Below, piece by piece: positions 1 through 9,146 of a DNA stretch of 64,000 nucleotides (positions are counted from its first letter, which is position 1; every line of letters begins with the position of its first letter). The notes below the pieces were generated by a model. That model saw only the letters and a list, made by a program, of their open reading frames with translations. It was not told where the DNA came from and searched no databases. The position numbers and the translations under genes were made by a program. The stretch is from Parahoeflea alexandrii (lineage in GTDB: Bacteria > Pseudomonadota > Alphaproteobacteria > Rhizobiales > Rhizobiaceae), in NCBI RefSeq assembly GCF_027214025.1, contig NZ_JAPWHB010000002.1, positions 372,001 to 436,000 of the forward strand, read 5' to 3'.

Positions 1-1644
1 GGCGCGCGGATCGTGCAGCCGGATGCAGCCGTGGCTCAAGGCGCGGGTGTCGCGCTGAAACAGGGATTTTGACGGCGTGTCGTGCATGTAGATCGCGTGG
101 CTGTTGGGGAACAGGATCTTCAATTCGCCCAGCGCGTTGCCGTCGCTTGGCGGCTGGCGCACGCCGATGCCGCTGCCCTTGCCGACGGCATTCCAGTTGA
201 CCGAACTCGACGAGACCGCGCGGCCGCCCGAGGTGACCTCATAGCCGAGCCGGTCGAGATAGGACGGGTCGGCCCTCAGCTTCGGCAGCATCTCGTTGAT
301 GATGATCGACTGCGGCACGCCCCAGTAGGGATTGAACTCGACGAGTTCGATGGTGTCGTCGAAGAAATAGGTCTGGTTGGACTTGGAGCCGACAACGACC
401 CGCATCGACAGATCCGACTTGCCGCCTTCGAAATAGGTTGCGGTATAGGCCGGCTGGTTGATGAACACCCGCCGCGAGGCCAGCACGCCCGGTAGCCAGC
501 GCGCCCGCTCCATCGCCAGTTTCACCTTCTCGATCTTGTCCGCATTGGTGATGCCGACCATGGCACGGCGGGTCGCCGGGCCGACGACGCCGTCGGGTTT
601 GAGGCCGGCTTCCTTCTGGAACGCCTTGACCAGCGAGACCAGCTCCTCGTCATATTCGGGTTTGCCGGCATAGCTCGCAAACAAGAGCGCATGGTCGGTC
701 TTCAGCGCATCGCTGCCCTTCATTTCGATCGCAGCAATCACATTGGCAAGCTCGGGATTTGATTGCCCCGGCTTGAGCAGCAGATCCGCGGCGATTTCGA
801 TGCGCGCGCCGTCATCGAGATCCTTGAGCCGCTTGAGTTCCGCTTTCAACGCCTCGAAATGCGCGCCTTGCGGGTTTTGCGCAACAAGCGCCTCGGCCGG
901 ATCGGCAGCCTTCGACAGCGCTTCGAGCTGCCTGGCCAGATCCGGGGTCTTGCGCTTGAAATCGTGATAGCCGGAGATCCGGTTGGGATCGACCCGGCCG
1001 CGCGTGGCGTCGAGCATGTAGTTGGCGACCGCGACCGACAGCTTCATCTCGAAGGCCATCAGCTCCTTCTGGCGTTCGGTGCCCTGCGTGACATCAAATG
1101 CGTCGGCGGGTGCGTCGACCCTGTAGTCTGCTGCCGACAGGCCAACTTCATCGGCAGCATTGAGCACGTCGATCACCGCCCGGGCGCGATCCGTGATCGA
1201 TGTTCCCGCCACCCAGATGTAGCCCGGATGGATGGAGTAATATTCGACCACCGCCTCGGCTGCCTCCGGCAACGCCTTGAGCGACAGATCCGCCAGAGCC
1301 GGTCGTCCTTCGGCGAACGGATCGATGCCGAGCGGCGACAGTGCCATGTCGTCGATCCCACCGGTCACCACGGGATCGGCGATCTTGCCGAAATCGACCT
1401 TGACCAGGGTATCGGGCTTGTAGGCCCGGTAGCTTGGTCCGCTGATCCGGGTGACGGGCTTTGGCGCAACGGCCTGCTGCTGAGCCTGTTCGCGCGCCAT
1501 CTGCTCGCGCTTCCGCTGGGCCGGGCTCTTGAAGAGGGCGTCGAGCAGGCCCTGGGCCTGAACCGGCGGCGTTGCTGCCACCACGCCGGTAAAAGTGACC
1601 GCGATGGCGATCAACGCCACGCCTGCACGCATCTTGATACTCAT
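1..1644 (-). CDS. L,D-transpeptidase of the YcbB/LdtD type (partial, cut by left edge)
   Basis: The reading frame starts with ATG at 1644 and stays open to base 1, so the C-terminus lies outside the window. The N-terminus has a signal peptide (hydrophobic segment about residues 8-25, then VQAQ). A scaffold region follows, then a peptidoglycan-binding module (LVKAFQKEAGLKPDGVVGPATRRAM), and then the YkuD catalytic domain ending at the edge with the motif SHGCIRLHDPR, whose Cys is the nucleophile. Enzymes of this family make 3-3 crosslinks in periplasmic peptidoglycan. The domain order matches long LdtD/YcbB proteins rather than short ErfK types. Large plus-strand open frames over this gene are shadows. 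Confidence 0.9.
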   Translation of the reverse strand, partial: MSIKMRAGVALIAIAVTFTGVVAATPPVQAQGLLDALFKSPAQRKREQMAREQAQQQAVAPKPVTRISGPSYRAYKPDTLVKVDFGKIADPVVTGGIDDMALSPLGIDPFAEGRPALADLSLKALPEAAEAVVEYYSIHPGYIWVAGTSITDRARAVIDVLNAADEVGLSAADYRVDAPADAFDVTQGTERQKELMAFEMKLSVAVANYMLDATRGRVDPNRISGYHDFKRKTPDLARQLEALSKAADPAEALVAQNPQGAHFEALKAELKRLKDLDDGARIEIAADLLLKPGQSNPELANVIAAIEMKGSDALKTDHALLFASYAGKPEYDEELVSLVKAFQKEAGLKPDGVVGPATRRAMVGITNADKIEKVKLAMERARWLPGVLASRRVFINQPAYTATYFEGGKSDLSMRVVVGSKSNQTYFFDDTIELVEFNPYWGVPQSIIINEMLPKLRADPSYLDRLGYEVTSGGRAVSSSSVNWNAVGKGSGIGVRQPPSDGNALGELKILFPNSHAIYMHDTPSKSLFQRDTRALSHGCIRLHDPRA

Positions 1645-1898
1645 GCCCAACCCAGATTGTTATGCAAGGCCCGAGGGCCCCGCGCGTTCCGACAATATTG
1701 CCAAGTTCGCCCGAACACTAACAAATCAACACGGCAATGGAAAGAATGACTGATGGTTTCAATCCGCAGAATTGTCACCCTTTCGTGAGCAGGCCGGACA
1801 ACCGGACTGTCGCGAAAACGCCTCCGGCTCATGATACAGCACATTTCGTCGATACCAGAAAACCGTGCCGTCCGTGGTCCGCCAGGGTGGCGGAAGCA
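1645..1898. other. Intergenic region between acr3-type gene and L,D-transpeptidase
   Basis: About 250 bases with no convincing gene. It should carry the promoter of the leftward L,D-transpeptidase and the 3' end of the upstream permease transcript. No clear terminator was seen. Confidence 0.5.
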
Positions 1899-2960
1899 TC
1901 AATCCGGCGTGTCTGCCGCACCGCGCCGGGCAAGGGCCGGCGCCATCTCGTACCAGCCCTTCGACCGGTTGACGATAAACACCAGGGACAACATGACGGG
2001 AACCTCGATGAGCACCCCGACCACGGTGGCGAGTGCTGCGCCGGACTCAAAGCCGAACAGGCTGATCGCCACGGCGACCGCCAGCTCGAAGAAATTACTG
2101 GCTCCGATCAGCGCCGACGGTCCGGCGATCACGTGGGTCTCGCCGACCACACGGTTGGCGATATAGCCGATGCCGAAGATCAGGTAGGTCTGGATGATGA
2201 TCGGCACGGACAGAAGCACGATGATCAGCGGCTGTGCCAGGATCGCCTGGCCCTGAAACGCAAACAGCACGACCAGCGTCGCCAGCAGCGCCACGATGGA
2301 CAGCGGCTGCAGTTTCGACAGGAGCCCCTGCAGCGCGGCCTCTCCGCCGGATGCCAGAAGCCGGTTGCGCAGAACCTGGGCGATGATCACCGGCACCACG
2401 ATGTAGAGCATGACGGACAGAAGCAGGGTCTGCCACGGCACAGTGATCGCCGAAATGCCCAGAAGCAGCGCAACGATCGGGGCGAAGGCAATCACCATCA
2501 CCAGGTCATTCACCGTCACCTGGCTCAGTGTGAACAGCGGATCTCCCCTGGTCAGGTTGCTCCAGACAAACACCATCGCCGTGCAGGGTGCGGCGCCAAG
2601 CAGGATCAGGCCGGCGATGTAGCTGTTGATCTGCTCGGAGGGCAGATAAGGCAGGAACAGCCATCCGATGAAAAACCATGCCATGACCGCCATGGTGAAG
2701 GGCTTGATCGCCCAGTTGACGATGAGGGTGACCGAGATGCCGCGCCAGTGCCGGCTGACCTGCCCCAGCGACCCGAAATCGATCTTGACCAGCATCGGGA
2801 TGATCATCAGCCAGATCAGCACCGCGACCGGCAGGTTGACATTGGCGATCTCGGCGGATCCGATGGCCTGGAAAACGGCCGGGAAGGCGTATCCGAGGCC
2901 AATCCCCGCCACGATGCAAAAGGCGACCCAGAGTGTCAGGTAGCGTTCAAATGTCGACAT
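1899..2960 (-). CDS. acr3: Acr3-type arsenite efflux permease (ArsB/Acr3 family)
   Basis: This is a polytopic membrane protein with about ten hydrophobic segments. It carries the family signature around LLGAAPCTAMVFVWSNLTRGDP, which includes the conserved Cys thought to take part in arsenite transport, and NWAIKPFTMA further upstream. The family exports arsenite or antimonite across the inner membrane by proton antiport. The start at 2960 (MSTFERYLTLW) is chosen over 2993 because GGGAG lies a few bases upstream. No arsR or arsC lies beside it, which is unusual because acr3 is normally part of an ars operon. Function is by family resemblance. Confidence 0.85.
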   Translation of the reverse strand: MSTFERYLTLWVAFCIVAGIGLGYAFPAVFQAIGSAEIANVNLPVAVLIWLMIIPMLVKIDFGSLGQVSRHWRGISVTLIVNWAIKPFTMAVMAWFFIGWLFLPYLPSEQINSYIAGLILLGAAPCTAMVFVWSNLTRGDPLFTLSQVTVNDLVMVIAFAPIVALLLGISAITVPWQTLLLSVMLYIVVPVIIAQVLRNRLLASGGEAALQGLLSKLQPLSIVALLATLVVLFAFQGQAILAQPLIIVLLSVPIIIQTYLIFGIGYIANRVVGETHVIAGPSALIGASNFFELAVAVAISLFGFESGAALATVVGVLIEVPVMLSLVFIVNRSKGWYEMAPALARRGAADTPD

Positions 2961-3292
2961 GTCGTACTCCCGGGCACCGATTCGGGCAGGCAAACGCGTC
3001 TGCCCTGATCACGATATCAAAGCCTCGCGCCACTAAAACGATTCATCCACTTCGATATGTCATGATATTTTGATATATACAAGAGCACCTTCGTCCCTGT
3101 ACCCAAAGCGCAATTGCAATTCATCCGCCTTCATCCTAAGACCGGGCCTTCAGACGAATGCATGTCGCGCTCAAACGGTTTCATGTAAGCGACAACGCGC
3201 ATGCATTGATTCAACAATTTGAAGCGGCCTTTGCGCATCCAATTGGATACGCGGCATTGCAGGCGACTAACAGGCGACCGGAAAGGTATCCC
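2961..3292. promoter_or_regulatory. Divergent promoter region with repeated GATAT boxes
   Basis: The region separates the leftward permease gene from the rightward fumarase. It is AT-rich near 3050-3080 and holds three GATAT boxes at 3054-3058, 3064-3068 and 3072-3076, with another GATATC at 3012. This resembles the AT-rich, ATAT-containing operators bound by ArsR-type repressors upstream of ars genes, but no regulator gene is adjacent. The assignment is inference. Confidence 0.35.
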
Positions 3293-4900
3293 GTGGCAAA
3301 CGATCTCTTCCCCCTTGGACCCGACACCACACCCTGGAAAAAACTGACCGACAAGCATGTCGGCGTCGAGGAATTCCGCGGCCAGGAAATACTGACGGTG
3401 GACACCGACGGTTTGCGTCTTCTTGCCGAAGCGGCTTTCGGCGACATCAACCATCTGCTCCGCCCCGGCCATCTCAAGCAACTGGCGGCCATCCTCGACG
3501 ATCCGGAAGCCACCGAGAACGACCGTTTTGTCGCCTTCGACCTGCTCAAGAACGCCAATATCGCCGCCGGCGGCGTGCTACCGATGTGCCAGGACACCGG
3601 CACCGCGATCATCATGGCCAAGAAGGGCCGCAAGGTCTGGACCGAGGGCGGCGATTACGAGGCGCTGGCCGGCGGCGTGATGGACGCCTACGAGCGCCGC
3701 AACCTTCGCTACTCGCAGCTCGCTCCCCTTTCCATGTTCGAGGAGAAGAACACCAAGACCAACCTGCCGGCCCAGATCGACATTTATGAAGAGGGCGAGG
3801 ACAGCTACGACTTCCTGTTTGTCGCCAAGGGCGGCGGTTCGGCCAACAAGACCTTTCTCTACCAGGGCACGCCGTCGCTCTTGACCCATGACCGGATAAT
3901 CGAGTTCCTGCGCGAAAAGATCCTGACGCTGGGCACCGCGGCCTGCCCGCCCTATCACCTGGCGATCGTCATCGGCGGCACCAGCGCCGAGATGAACCTC
4001 AAGACCCTCAAGCTCGCCTCGACCAAGTATCTTGACGAACTGCCAACCAGCGGCTCGGACTCCGGTCACGCCTTCCGCGACCTCGAAATGGAAGCCGAAG
4101 TCCACAAGCTGACCCAGCAGATGGGCGTCGGCGCGCAGTTCGGCGGCAAATATTTCTGTCACGATGTCCGCGTCATCCGCCTTCCCCGCCACGGCGCCTC
4201 GCTGCCGATCGGTCTCGGTGTCTCCTGCTCGGCCGACCGCCAGGCCAAGGGCAGGATCACCAAGGACGGCATCTTCCTTGAGCAGTTGGAAGCCGATCCG
4301 TCAAAATACCTGCCGGAAATCGACGAGAACAAGCTCTCCGAACACGTGGTCAAGATCGACCTGAACCGGCCAATGAGCGAGATCCTGGCTGAATTGTCCA
4401 AGCACCCGATCAAGACGCAAGTGTCGCTCACCGGCTCGATCATCGTTGCCCGCGACCTGGCGCATTCGAAGATACGCGCGCGCCTGGAAGCCGGCGAAGA
4501 GATGCCCGACTATCTCAAGAACCACCCGGTCTACTATGCCGGTCCCGCCAAAACGCCCGAAGGCTATGCGTCCGGTTCCTTCGGCCCCACCACCGCGGGC
4601 CGCATGGATTCCTATGTCGATCAGTTCCAGTCCTTCGGCGGCTCCATGGTCATGCTCGCCAAGGGCAACCGGTCGCGCTCTGTGCGCGAAGCCTGCGCCC
4701 GGCATGGCGGCTTCTATCTTGGATCGATCGGCGGCCCGGCGGCCCGCCTGGCACAGGACTGCATCCGGAAAGTCGAGATCGTCGAGTACCCCGAACTCGG
4801 CATGGAGGCGATCTGGCGGATCGAAGTCGAAAATTTTCCGGCCTTTATCGTGATCGACGACAAGGGCAATGATTTCTTCAAGGAATTGAATTTAGGCTAG
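3293..4900 (+). CDS. fumA: Fumarate hydratase, class I (iron-sulfur)
   Basis: Class I fumarase interconverts fumarate and malate in the TCA cycle and uses a [4Fe-4S] cluster. The three expected cluster cysteines are in MCQDTG (about residue 99), TAACPPY (218) and GVSCSAD (312), counting from the chosen start. GTG at 3293 ([19 protein letters not shown]) is preferred over the upstream ATG at 3158. GGAAAGG sits six bases before it, and the resulting 535 residues fit the family, whose members begin near this LFPLG segment. An oxygen-sensitive class I enzyme is common in rhizobial relatives. Confidence 0.92.
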   Translation: MANDLFPLGPDTTPWKKLTDKHVGVEEFRGQEILTVDTDGLRLLAEAAFGDINHLLRPGHLKQLAAILDDPEATENDRFVAFDLLKNANIAAGGVLPMCQDTGTAIIMAKKGRKVWTEGGDYEALAGGVMDAYERRNLRYSQLAPLSMFEEKNTKTNLPAQIDIYEEGEDSYDFLFVAKGGGSANKTFLYQGTPSLLTHDRIIEFLREKILTLGTAACPPYHLAIVIGGTSAEMNLKTLKLASTKYLDELPTSGSDSGHAFRDLEMEAEVHKLTQQMGVGAQFGGKYFCHDVRVIRLPRHGASLPIGLGVSCSADRQAKGRITKDGIFLEQLEADPSKYLPEIDENKLSEHVVKIDLNRPMSEILAELSKHPIKTQVSLTGSIIVARDLAHSKIRARLEAGEEMPDYLKNHPVYYAGPAKTPEGYASGSFGPTTAGRMDSYVDQFQSFGGSMVMLAKGNRSRSVREACARHGGFYLGSIGGPAARLAQDCIRKVEIVEYPELGMEAIWRIEVENFPAFIVIDDKGNDFFKELNLG

Positions 4901-4940
4901 AATTCCAAAACCATCGCGGTTTTTGCATATCCACGGGTGA

Positions 4941-4965
4941 GCAACGGGGCTGAAAGCCTCGTTGC
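4941..4965 (+). terminator. Hairpin downstream of fumarase
   Basis: An 11-base-pair stem (GCAACGGGGCT with AGCCTCGTTGC, one G-T pair) closes a GAA triloop 40 bases after the fumarase stop. It is followed by an AT-rich stretch but no real T run, so it is a plausible rather than classic terminator. A weaker AAAACC/GGTTTT hairpin lies at 4907-4923. Confidence 0.5.
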
Positions 4966-5040
4966 CATTAATATTTCCCCAAGATTTTACCCGTAAGAAT
5001 AACGGCCACTAGAGCTATGAAAGCCATTCTGGGGACGACA

Positions 5041-6111
5041 ATGACGGTATCGCCGACGAACAAGGTCCATTCGATGGACACGGCCACCTTGGTGCTCGCC
5101 ACCATGCGCCGTAGAGGCATTTCCGGTCTGCCGCGGAACTACGAACTGGTCTACGAAGCGCTCAATGCATCCAACCCGACCCTGACGAAACAGTTTGAGG
5201 CGCTTGGCCGCAATCCGGCCCAGGACGATCTCGATGCGTTGGGCAAGAAGGTTTTCCCCCATCACTACCGCACCGGCGTGGTGGAAGGGGCTCACGACAA
5301 GATTTCCGGCGAACTCGATGGCATGCTGCGGCTGCTCAAGCAGGAGCAGTCGTCGATGGAGAGCTACTCGAAGCTGCTCGGCGAAGCCTACAACCGCATC
5401 TCCACCAAGAGCATGGCCAGCGCCGAGATTCTCAACAACGTCATCAGCGTCCTGACCAATGCCACCGGCGACAGCATGGAAAAGGGCAAGGTCGTTGTCG
5501 AACATATGGTCGAACGCGCCCGCGAGATGGAACAGGTCAAGCTCGAGCTCGACGAGTACAAGCGCATCGCCAACACCGATCCGCTGACCCGCCTGGCCAA
5601 CCGCCGGGCCTTCGACGAGGTCCTGGCCAACATCTACAACGAACAGCGCAACGCGATGTATTATGCGCTGATTGTCGCCGATATCGACCATTTCAAGAAA
5701 TTCAACGACACCTACGGCCATCCGGTCGGCGACCGCGTGCTCGGCGTTGTCGCGGCGGTGATGAAAAGCACGCTGCGCAAGGATGTCTTCATCTCGCGCA
5801 CCGGCGGCGAGGAATTCGCGGTGATCCTTGAGGGAACCAGCCTCGAAATCACCATGGAAATCGCCGAACGCCTGCGCAAGGCCGTCGAAGCCACGCCGCT
5901 GCGGAACCAGAAAACCGGCGTCAATTACGGGCCGATCACCCTGTCCCTCGGAATTTGCATGGCCAGCGATGCCGACAGCGCCGAGGAACTCTACAACAAG
6001 GCAGACGTGGCGCTCTATACCGCCAAGCATAGCGGCCGCAACAGAACGCAGCTTTACAAGCCGGAGCTGAACCAGGATTTCGAAAAGAACTGGGCGATCT
6101 ACAAGTCCTGA
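5041..6111 (+). CDS. GGDEF-domain diguanylate cyclase
   Basis: The protein makes cyclic di-GMP from two GTP. The N-terminal half (about 170 residues) is helical with no recognised sensor domain or membrane segment, so the protein is probably cytoplasmic. The C-terminal half is a full GGDEF domain: DPLTRLANRRAF, VADIDHFKKFNDTYGHPVGD and the active-site motif GGEEF. The product-inhibition site RxxD normally nine to six residues before GGEEF reads RKDV, so feedback inhibition may be absent. Start at 5041 (MTVSPTNKVHSMDTATL) is chosen for GGGGA just upstream; ATG at 5017 is the alternative. Confidence 0.9.
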   Translation: MTVSPTNKVHSMDTATLVLATMRRRGISGLPRNYELVYEALNASNPTLTKQFEALGRNPAQDDLDALGKKVFPHHYRTGVVEGAHDKISGELDGMLRLLKQEQSSMESYSKLLGEAYNRISTKSMASAEILNNVISVLTNATGDSMEKGKVVVEHMVERAREMEQVKLELDEYKRIANTDPLTRLANRRAFDEVLANIYNEQRNAMYYALIVADIDHFKKFNDTYGHPVGDRVLGVVAAVMKSTLRKDVFISRTGGEEFAVILEGTSLEITMEIAERLRKAVEATPLRNQKTGVNYGPITLSLGICMASDADSAEELYNKADVALYTAKHSGRNRTQLYKPELNQDFEKNWAIYKS

Positions 6112-6322
6112 TTGTCTCCTTCAGAATACAGACGTAAAACGCCGCCCATTTTGCAGCGCCAGACAGTACATTTTGGCAAAGACAATCCGCTCCAAGCTGG
6201 ACAGTCCGCAGCGAAGCAGTTACCCATAAGCATCATGGGTCGGGGTCTTGTCTGCGGATTGGCTGAGGCCTTGCTCAAGCAACGAGTCTCGCCCTCTTTC
6301 AACGACAGCTCCGGATCGTAAC

Positions 6323-6943
6323 ATGAAACGTATGATATCTTCCGCTATTCTCGCCCTATGCCTGATGGCGCCTGCTTCCGTCCAGGCCCAGCCGGCCGGC
6401 CAGACCTCCTCTGATTCCAAGTCCCTGCTGCAGTTGCTGTTTCCGCCCTCGGAAAACTACAACAAGCACCGCCGCTCGGACAAATCGCCGATCAAGCGCA
6501 AGGTCATCTCGTTCAAGGAGAACCATGCGGAAGGCACCATCATCATCGACACCTCCGACCGGCGGCTCTACCACGTTGTCGGCAAGGGCAAGGCGATGGC
6601 CTACGGCATCGGCGTCGGCCGTGACGGCTTTACCTGGCAGGGCACCAACAAGATCACCCGCAAGGCCGAATGGCCGGGCTGGACGCCGCCCCAGGTGATG
6701 CGGGACCGGGTCAAGCGCCAGGAAGGCCGCGTTCTGCCGGCCTACATGGAGGGCGGACCGGACAATCCGCTCGGTGCGCGCGCCATGTATATCGGCTCGA
6801 CCATTTACCGCATTCACGGTACCAACCAGCCCTGGACCATCGGCCAGGCGATGTCGTCTGGCTGCATCCGCATGGCCAACGATGATGTCACTCATCTCTA
6901 TGACCAGGTGAACATCGGCACCAGGGTGATCGTCCGGAACTGA
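6323..6943 (+). CDS. Short L,D-transpeptidase (ErfK/YbiS/YkuD family)
   Basis: This is a secreted 206-residue protein with a clear signal peptide (MKRMISSAILALCLMAPASVQA). The YkuD domain shows HGTNQPWTIGQAMSSGCIRMAN, containing the catalytic His and Cys. Such enzymes crosslink peptidoglycan 3-3 or attach proteins to it. The ATG at 6323 is chosen because it begins the signal peptide; the upstream in-frame ATG at 6248 would add a non-secretory leader. It is a single gene ending at a strong terminator. Confidence 0.9.
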   Translation: MKRMISSAILALCLMAPASVQAQPAGQTSSDSKSLLQLLFPPSENYNKHRRSDKSPIKRKVISFKENHAEGTIIIDTSDRRLYHVVGKGKAMAYGIGVGRDGFTWQGTNKITRKAEWPGWTPPQVMRDRVKRQEGRVLPAYMEGGPDNPLGARAMYIGSTIYRIHGTNQPWTIGQAMSSGCIRMANDDVTHLYDQVNIGTRVIVRN

Positions 6944-6970
6944 CCGGATCATCCAGGTTGAAACAATGAA

Positions 6971-6997
6971 AAACCGGCCCTAGCGGCCGGTTTTTTT
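6971..6997 (+). terminator. Rho-independent terminator after the L,D-transpeptidase
   Basis: An eight-pair stem (AACCGGCC with GGCCGGTT) around the loop CTAGC is followed by seven T. It lies between convergent genes and its A tract on the other side lets it also serve the leftward flavoprotein transcript. Confidence 0.9.
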
Positions 6998-6998
6998 G

Positions 6999-7607
6999 TC
7001 ACCACATGCTGTTCTTCGCCCGCTCGGGCCAGTCCCTGTCGTAAGTCAAGCTGTCGAAGTCCTGCTTGAGCTCCCGCATCAGGCTCCCCGGCGTCGGCAG
7101 ATCGCTGACATCCGGCCAGGCGTTCTGGTCCCAGATCCGGGCGCGCATCAGTGCCCGCGCGCACTGGAAGTAGATTTCGCCGACACTGACGACGATCGCC
7201 GACCGCGGCAGCTTGCCCTCCATCGCGAGACTTTCGAGCAGCTCCGGGTCGACCGAGATCTCGGCCCTGCCGTTGACCCTCAGCGTGGTGTTGGAACCGG
7301 GGATGAGGAAGAGCAGTGCAACCCGCCCGTCCCGCACGATGTTGCGCAGCGAATCGATCCGGTTGTTGCCGCGCCGGTCGGGCAGCACCAGGGTGCGGTC
7401 ATCGAGGATGGTCATCACCGCGCCCGGATCGCCGCGCGGCGAGCAGTCCAGCCCCTCCGGCCCGCATGTCGCAAGCGCCACGATCGGCGAGGCTTCGATC
7501 AGCCGGCGATAGCCTGAGGTCAACCGGTCGCTCACCTTGATCAGCGACGCTTCCGATGTCTCTCCATAGATCGCATCGAGTTCAGCAACCGTTTTGACAA
7601 TGCTCAC
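6999..7607 (-). CDS. Pyridoxamine 5'-phosphate oxidase-family flavoprotein (PPOX class)
   Basis: This is a 202-residue protein of the PPOX split-barrel family, subgroup with N-terminal SLIKVSDRLTSGYRRLIEASPIVALATCGPEGLDCSPRGDPGAV and NNRIDSLRNI. These bind FMN or a related flavin and act as oxidases or reductases on uncharacterised substrates; it is not the true PdxH. The start is GTG at 7607, with GGAGG five to six bases upstream. GTGA overlaps the stop of the upstream hydrolase by four bases, so the two are translationally coupled and probably share one MarR-controlled promoter. Confidence 0.85.
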   Translation of the reverse strand: MSIVKTVAELDAIYGETSEASLIKVSDRLTSGYRRLIEASPIVALATCGPEGLDCSPRGDPGAVMTILDDRTLVLPDRRGNNRIDSLRNIVRDGRVALLFLIPGSNTTLRVNGRAEISVDPELLESLAMEGKLPRSAIVVSVGEIYFQCARALMRARIWDQNAWPDVSDLPTPGSLMRELKQDFDSLTYDRDWPERAKNSMW

Positions 7608-8590
7608 GCGAGCCTCCGTACGCTCCTGTCTTCGCTGGCCGTCAACCTATTCGGTTCGCTCGAACATGGAAGGGGCAGACCGACGATTTCCGCAGCCCTG
7701 CCCTCCTCGCCCAAGAAGGCGACGACCGCCTGGATGACCGGTTCGGCGGCAACGATGCGCCGGTGACCGAAGCCGCTGGCTTTCATCAGCCTGACATGCG
7801 GTCCGATCCCGGCGATCGCCTCGGCATTGGAAAACGCCACTTCCTTGTCGTCCTCGGCATGGATCGCCAGCGTCCGGACTGGAACATCATGCATCATCCG
7901 GTCTACCCGGAACTCGGACAGCGGCCTGCCTGCAAACCGCAACACCTGGCGCTCGAACGCACTTTGCGCGGCAGCGCCAAGCCCCATCAGCTTTCCCGCC
8001 CAACGGAACACGTCGGCCATGTTGGAAGGAGCCGCGATGGTGACAATGCGGTCCGGACGCCGCTGCGGCACGTGCAGGATAGACCCCGCCGCCGCAGCCA
8101 TCACCGATGGTCCGCCGAAGGAATGGCCGACAAAAGCATCAAACGGCCCGTGCTGGCGCCAGGCCGCGTCGATGGCTTCCACCGCCTTGCCCAGATGCAG
8201 GGTTTTGCCGGTTGACGCGCCGTGCCCCGGAAGATCAAGGCACACCACGGTGTGCCCGGCCGCAACCAGCGCGTCGGCGAGCGCGATCATGTGATCGCTG
8301 CGCGACCTGTAGCCGTGCACCACCAGAACCTTCTGCCCGCCAGGCGCCGGGGTCTGCGGCCGGAACACGTGGGTGGCGACGACACTGCCGGCAATCACCA
8401 GGCGCACGGTCTCGCTCCGGGCCATGCGCGCTTCGGCAAGCGCCAGCGCCTTTCGCTCCTTATCGCTCTGCGGCTTGGTCGAGCGTGTGCGGGTAAACAG
8501 CCAGAACGCCAACTCCCCGGCCTTTTCCGGCGATTGCGCGGCAACAAGACGAAGCGCCGCACGGGTGACCTTTTCAACAAGAGATGCCAT
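7604..8590 (-). CDS. Alpha/beta hydrolase
   Basis: This is a 328-residue serine hydrolase of the alpha/beta fold. The nucleophile elbow is GHSFGG, the acid is likely in HAEDDKEV, and the catalytic His in SGFGHRR; an oxyanion-type HGYRSRSDH lies near residue 95. The substrate is unknown; esterase or lipase-like action is inferred. ATG at 8590 (MASLVEKV) is preferred to 8614. It is the first gene of a two-gene operon and diverges from a marR gene across a 46-base gap that holds a probable MarR operator. Confidence 0.8.
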   Translation of the reverse strand: MASLVEKVTRAALRLVAAQSPEKAGELAFWLFTRTRSTKPQSDKERKALALAEARMARSETVRLVIAGSVVATHVFRPQTPAPGGQKVLVVHGYRSRSDHMIALADALVAAGHTVVCLDLPGHGASTGKTLHLGKAVEAIDAAWRQHGPFDAFVGHSFGGPSVMAAAAGSILHVPQRRPDRIVTIAAPSNMADVFRWAGKLMGLGAAAQSAFERQVLRFAGRPLSEFRVDRMMHDVPVRTLAIHAEDDKEVAFSNAEAIAGIGPHVRLMKASGFGHRRIVAAEPVIQAVVAFLGEEGRAAEIVGLPLPCSSEPNRLTASEDRSVRRLA

Positions 8591-8608
8591 AGTGGGGTTT
8601 CCAGATTG

Positions 8609-8643
8609 GTTCAACTATGAACAGAATTGTACAACCATGAACA
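8609..8643. promoter_or_regulatory. Probable MarR operator between hydrolase operon and marR
   Basis: The gap contains the inverted repeat GTTCA-ACTA-TGAAC (8609-8622) and the palindrome TTGTACAA (8627-8634). Two near-identical 12-base direct repeats (CAACYATGAACA) start at 8612 and 8632, exactly 20 bases apart, the second covering the marR start codon. A repressor bound here would block both divergent transcripts. Confidence 0.6.
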
Positions 8644-9137
8644 AAAATCAAGCCCTGCCTTGGGAGAACCCGCGTTTTCACAACTGGATCGCCGTGGCCC
8701 GCGCCTGCCAGGTGATGGGCTTGAGCCTGGCGCGGGCGCTTCAGCCGCTCGACCTCAAGCCGCCGCACCTCGACATTCTGGTCAACCTGTTCCGCGCGCC
8801 GGGGATCTCCCAGCAGGATCTTGCAGACAAGCTGCTGGTTGGCCGCTCGAACCTGTCGATGCTGTTGCCGCAGCTTGAAAAACGCGGGCTTCTGGTCAGG
8901 CGCGGCGACCCGCAGGACCGGCGCATCCTGCGGCTTGAACTGACACCTTCGGGAACCGACGTGACATTGCAGGCGATCGCCATCCAGTCCGAACTGATCG
9001 ACCGCACCATGAAGACGGCGAGCACGGATGAGTGCAACCTGGTTGGCGAGGTGATGACGCGGATCATCCACGAGCTGACGCGACCGGACACCGTCGAGGA
9101 AGGTCAGGCCGACGAACCCGGGCGCAAGAAGGCCTAG
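8637..9137 (+). CDS. MarR-family transcriptional regulator
   Basis: This is a 166-residue winged-helix regulator. The HTH is in ISQQDLADKLLVGRSNLSMLLPQLEKRGLLVRRGDPQDRRILRLELT, the classic MarR wing with DxRxxxLxLT. MarR proteins bind as dimers to palindromes and release DNA on binding a small ligand, often phenolic. It probably represses itself and the divergent hydrolase/flavoprotein pair through the repeats at 8609-8643. ATG at 8637 fits family length; the longer frame from 8373 runs back into the hydrolase gene. Confidence 0.85.
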   Translation: MNKNQALPWENPRFHNWIAVARACQVMGLSLARALQPLDLKPPHLDILVNLFRAPGISQQDLADKLLVGRSNLSMLLPQLEKRGLLVRRGDPQDRRILRLELTPSGTDVTLQAIAIQSELIDRTMKTASTDECNLVGEVMTRIIHELTRPDTVEEGQADEPGRKKA

Positions 9138-9146
9138 GCTACTGTC

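Noticed and set aside
763-3008. Plus-strand open frames of 328 and 423 residues opposite the L,D-transpeptidase and permease
   Set aside because: Low-complexity Arg/His/Asp composition with no motif; the minus strand encodes clear SHGCIRLHDPR and Acr3 motifs.
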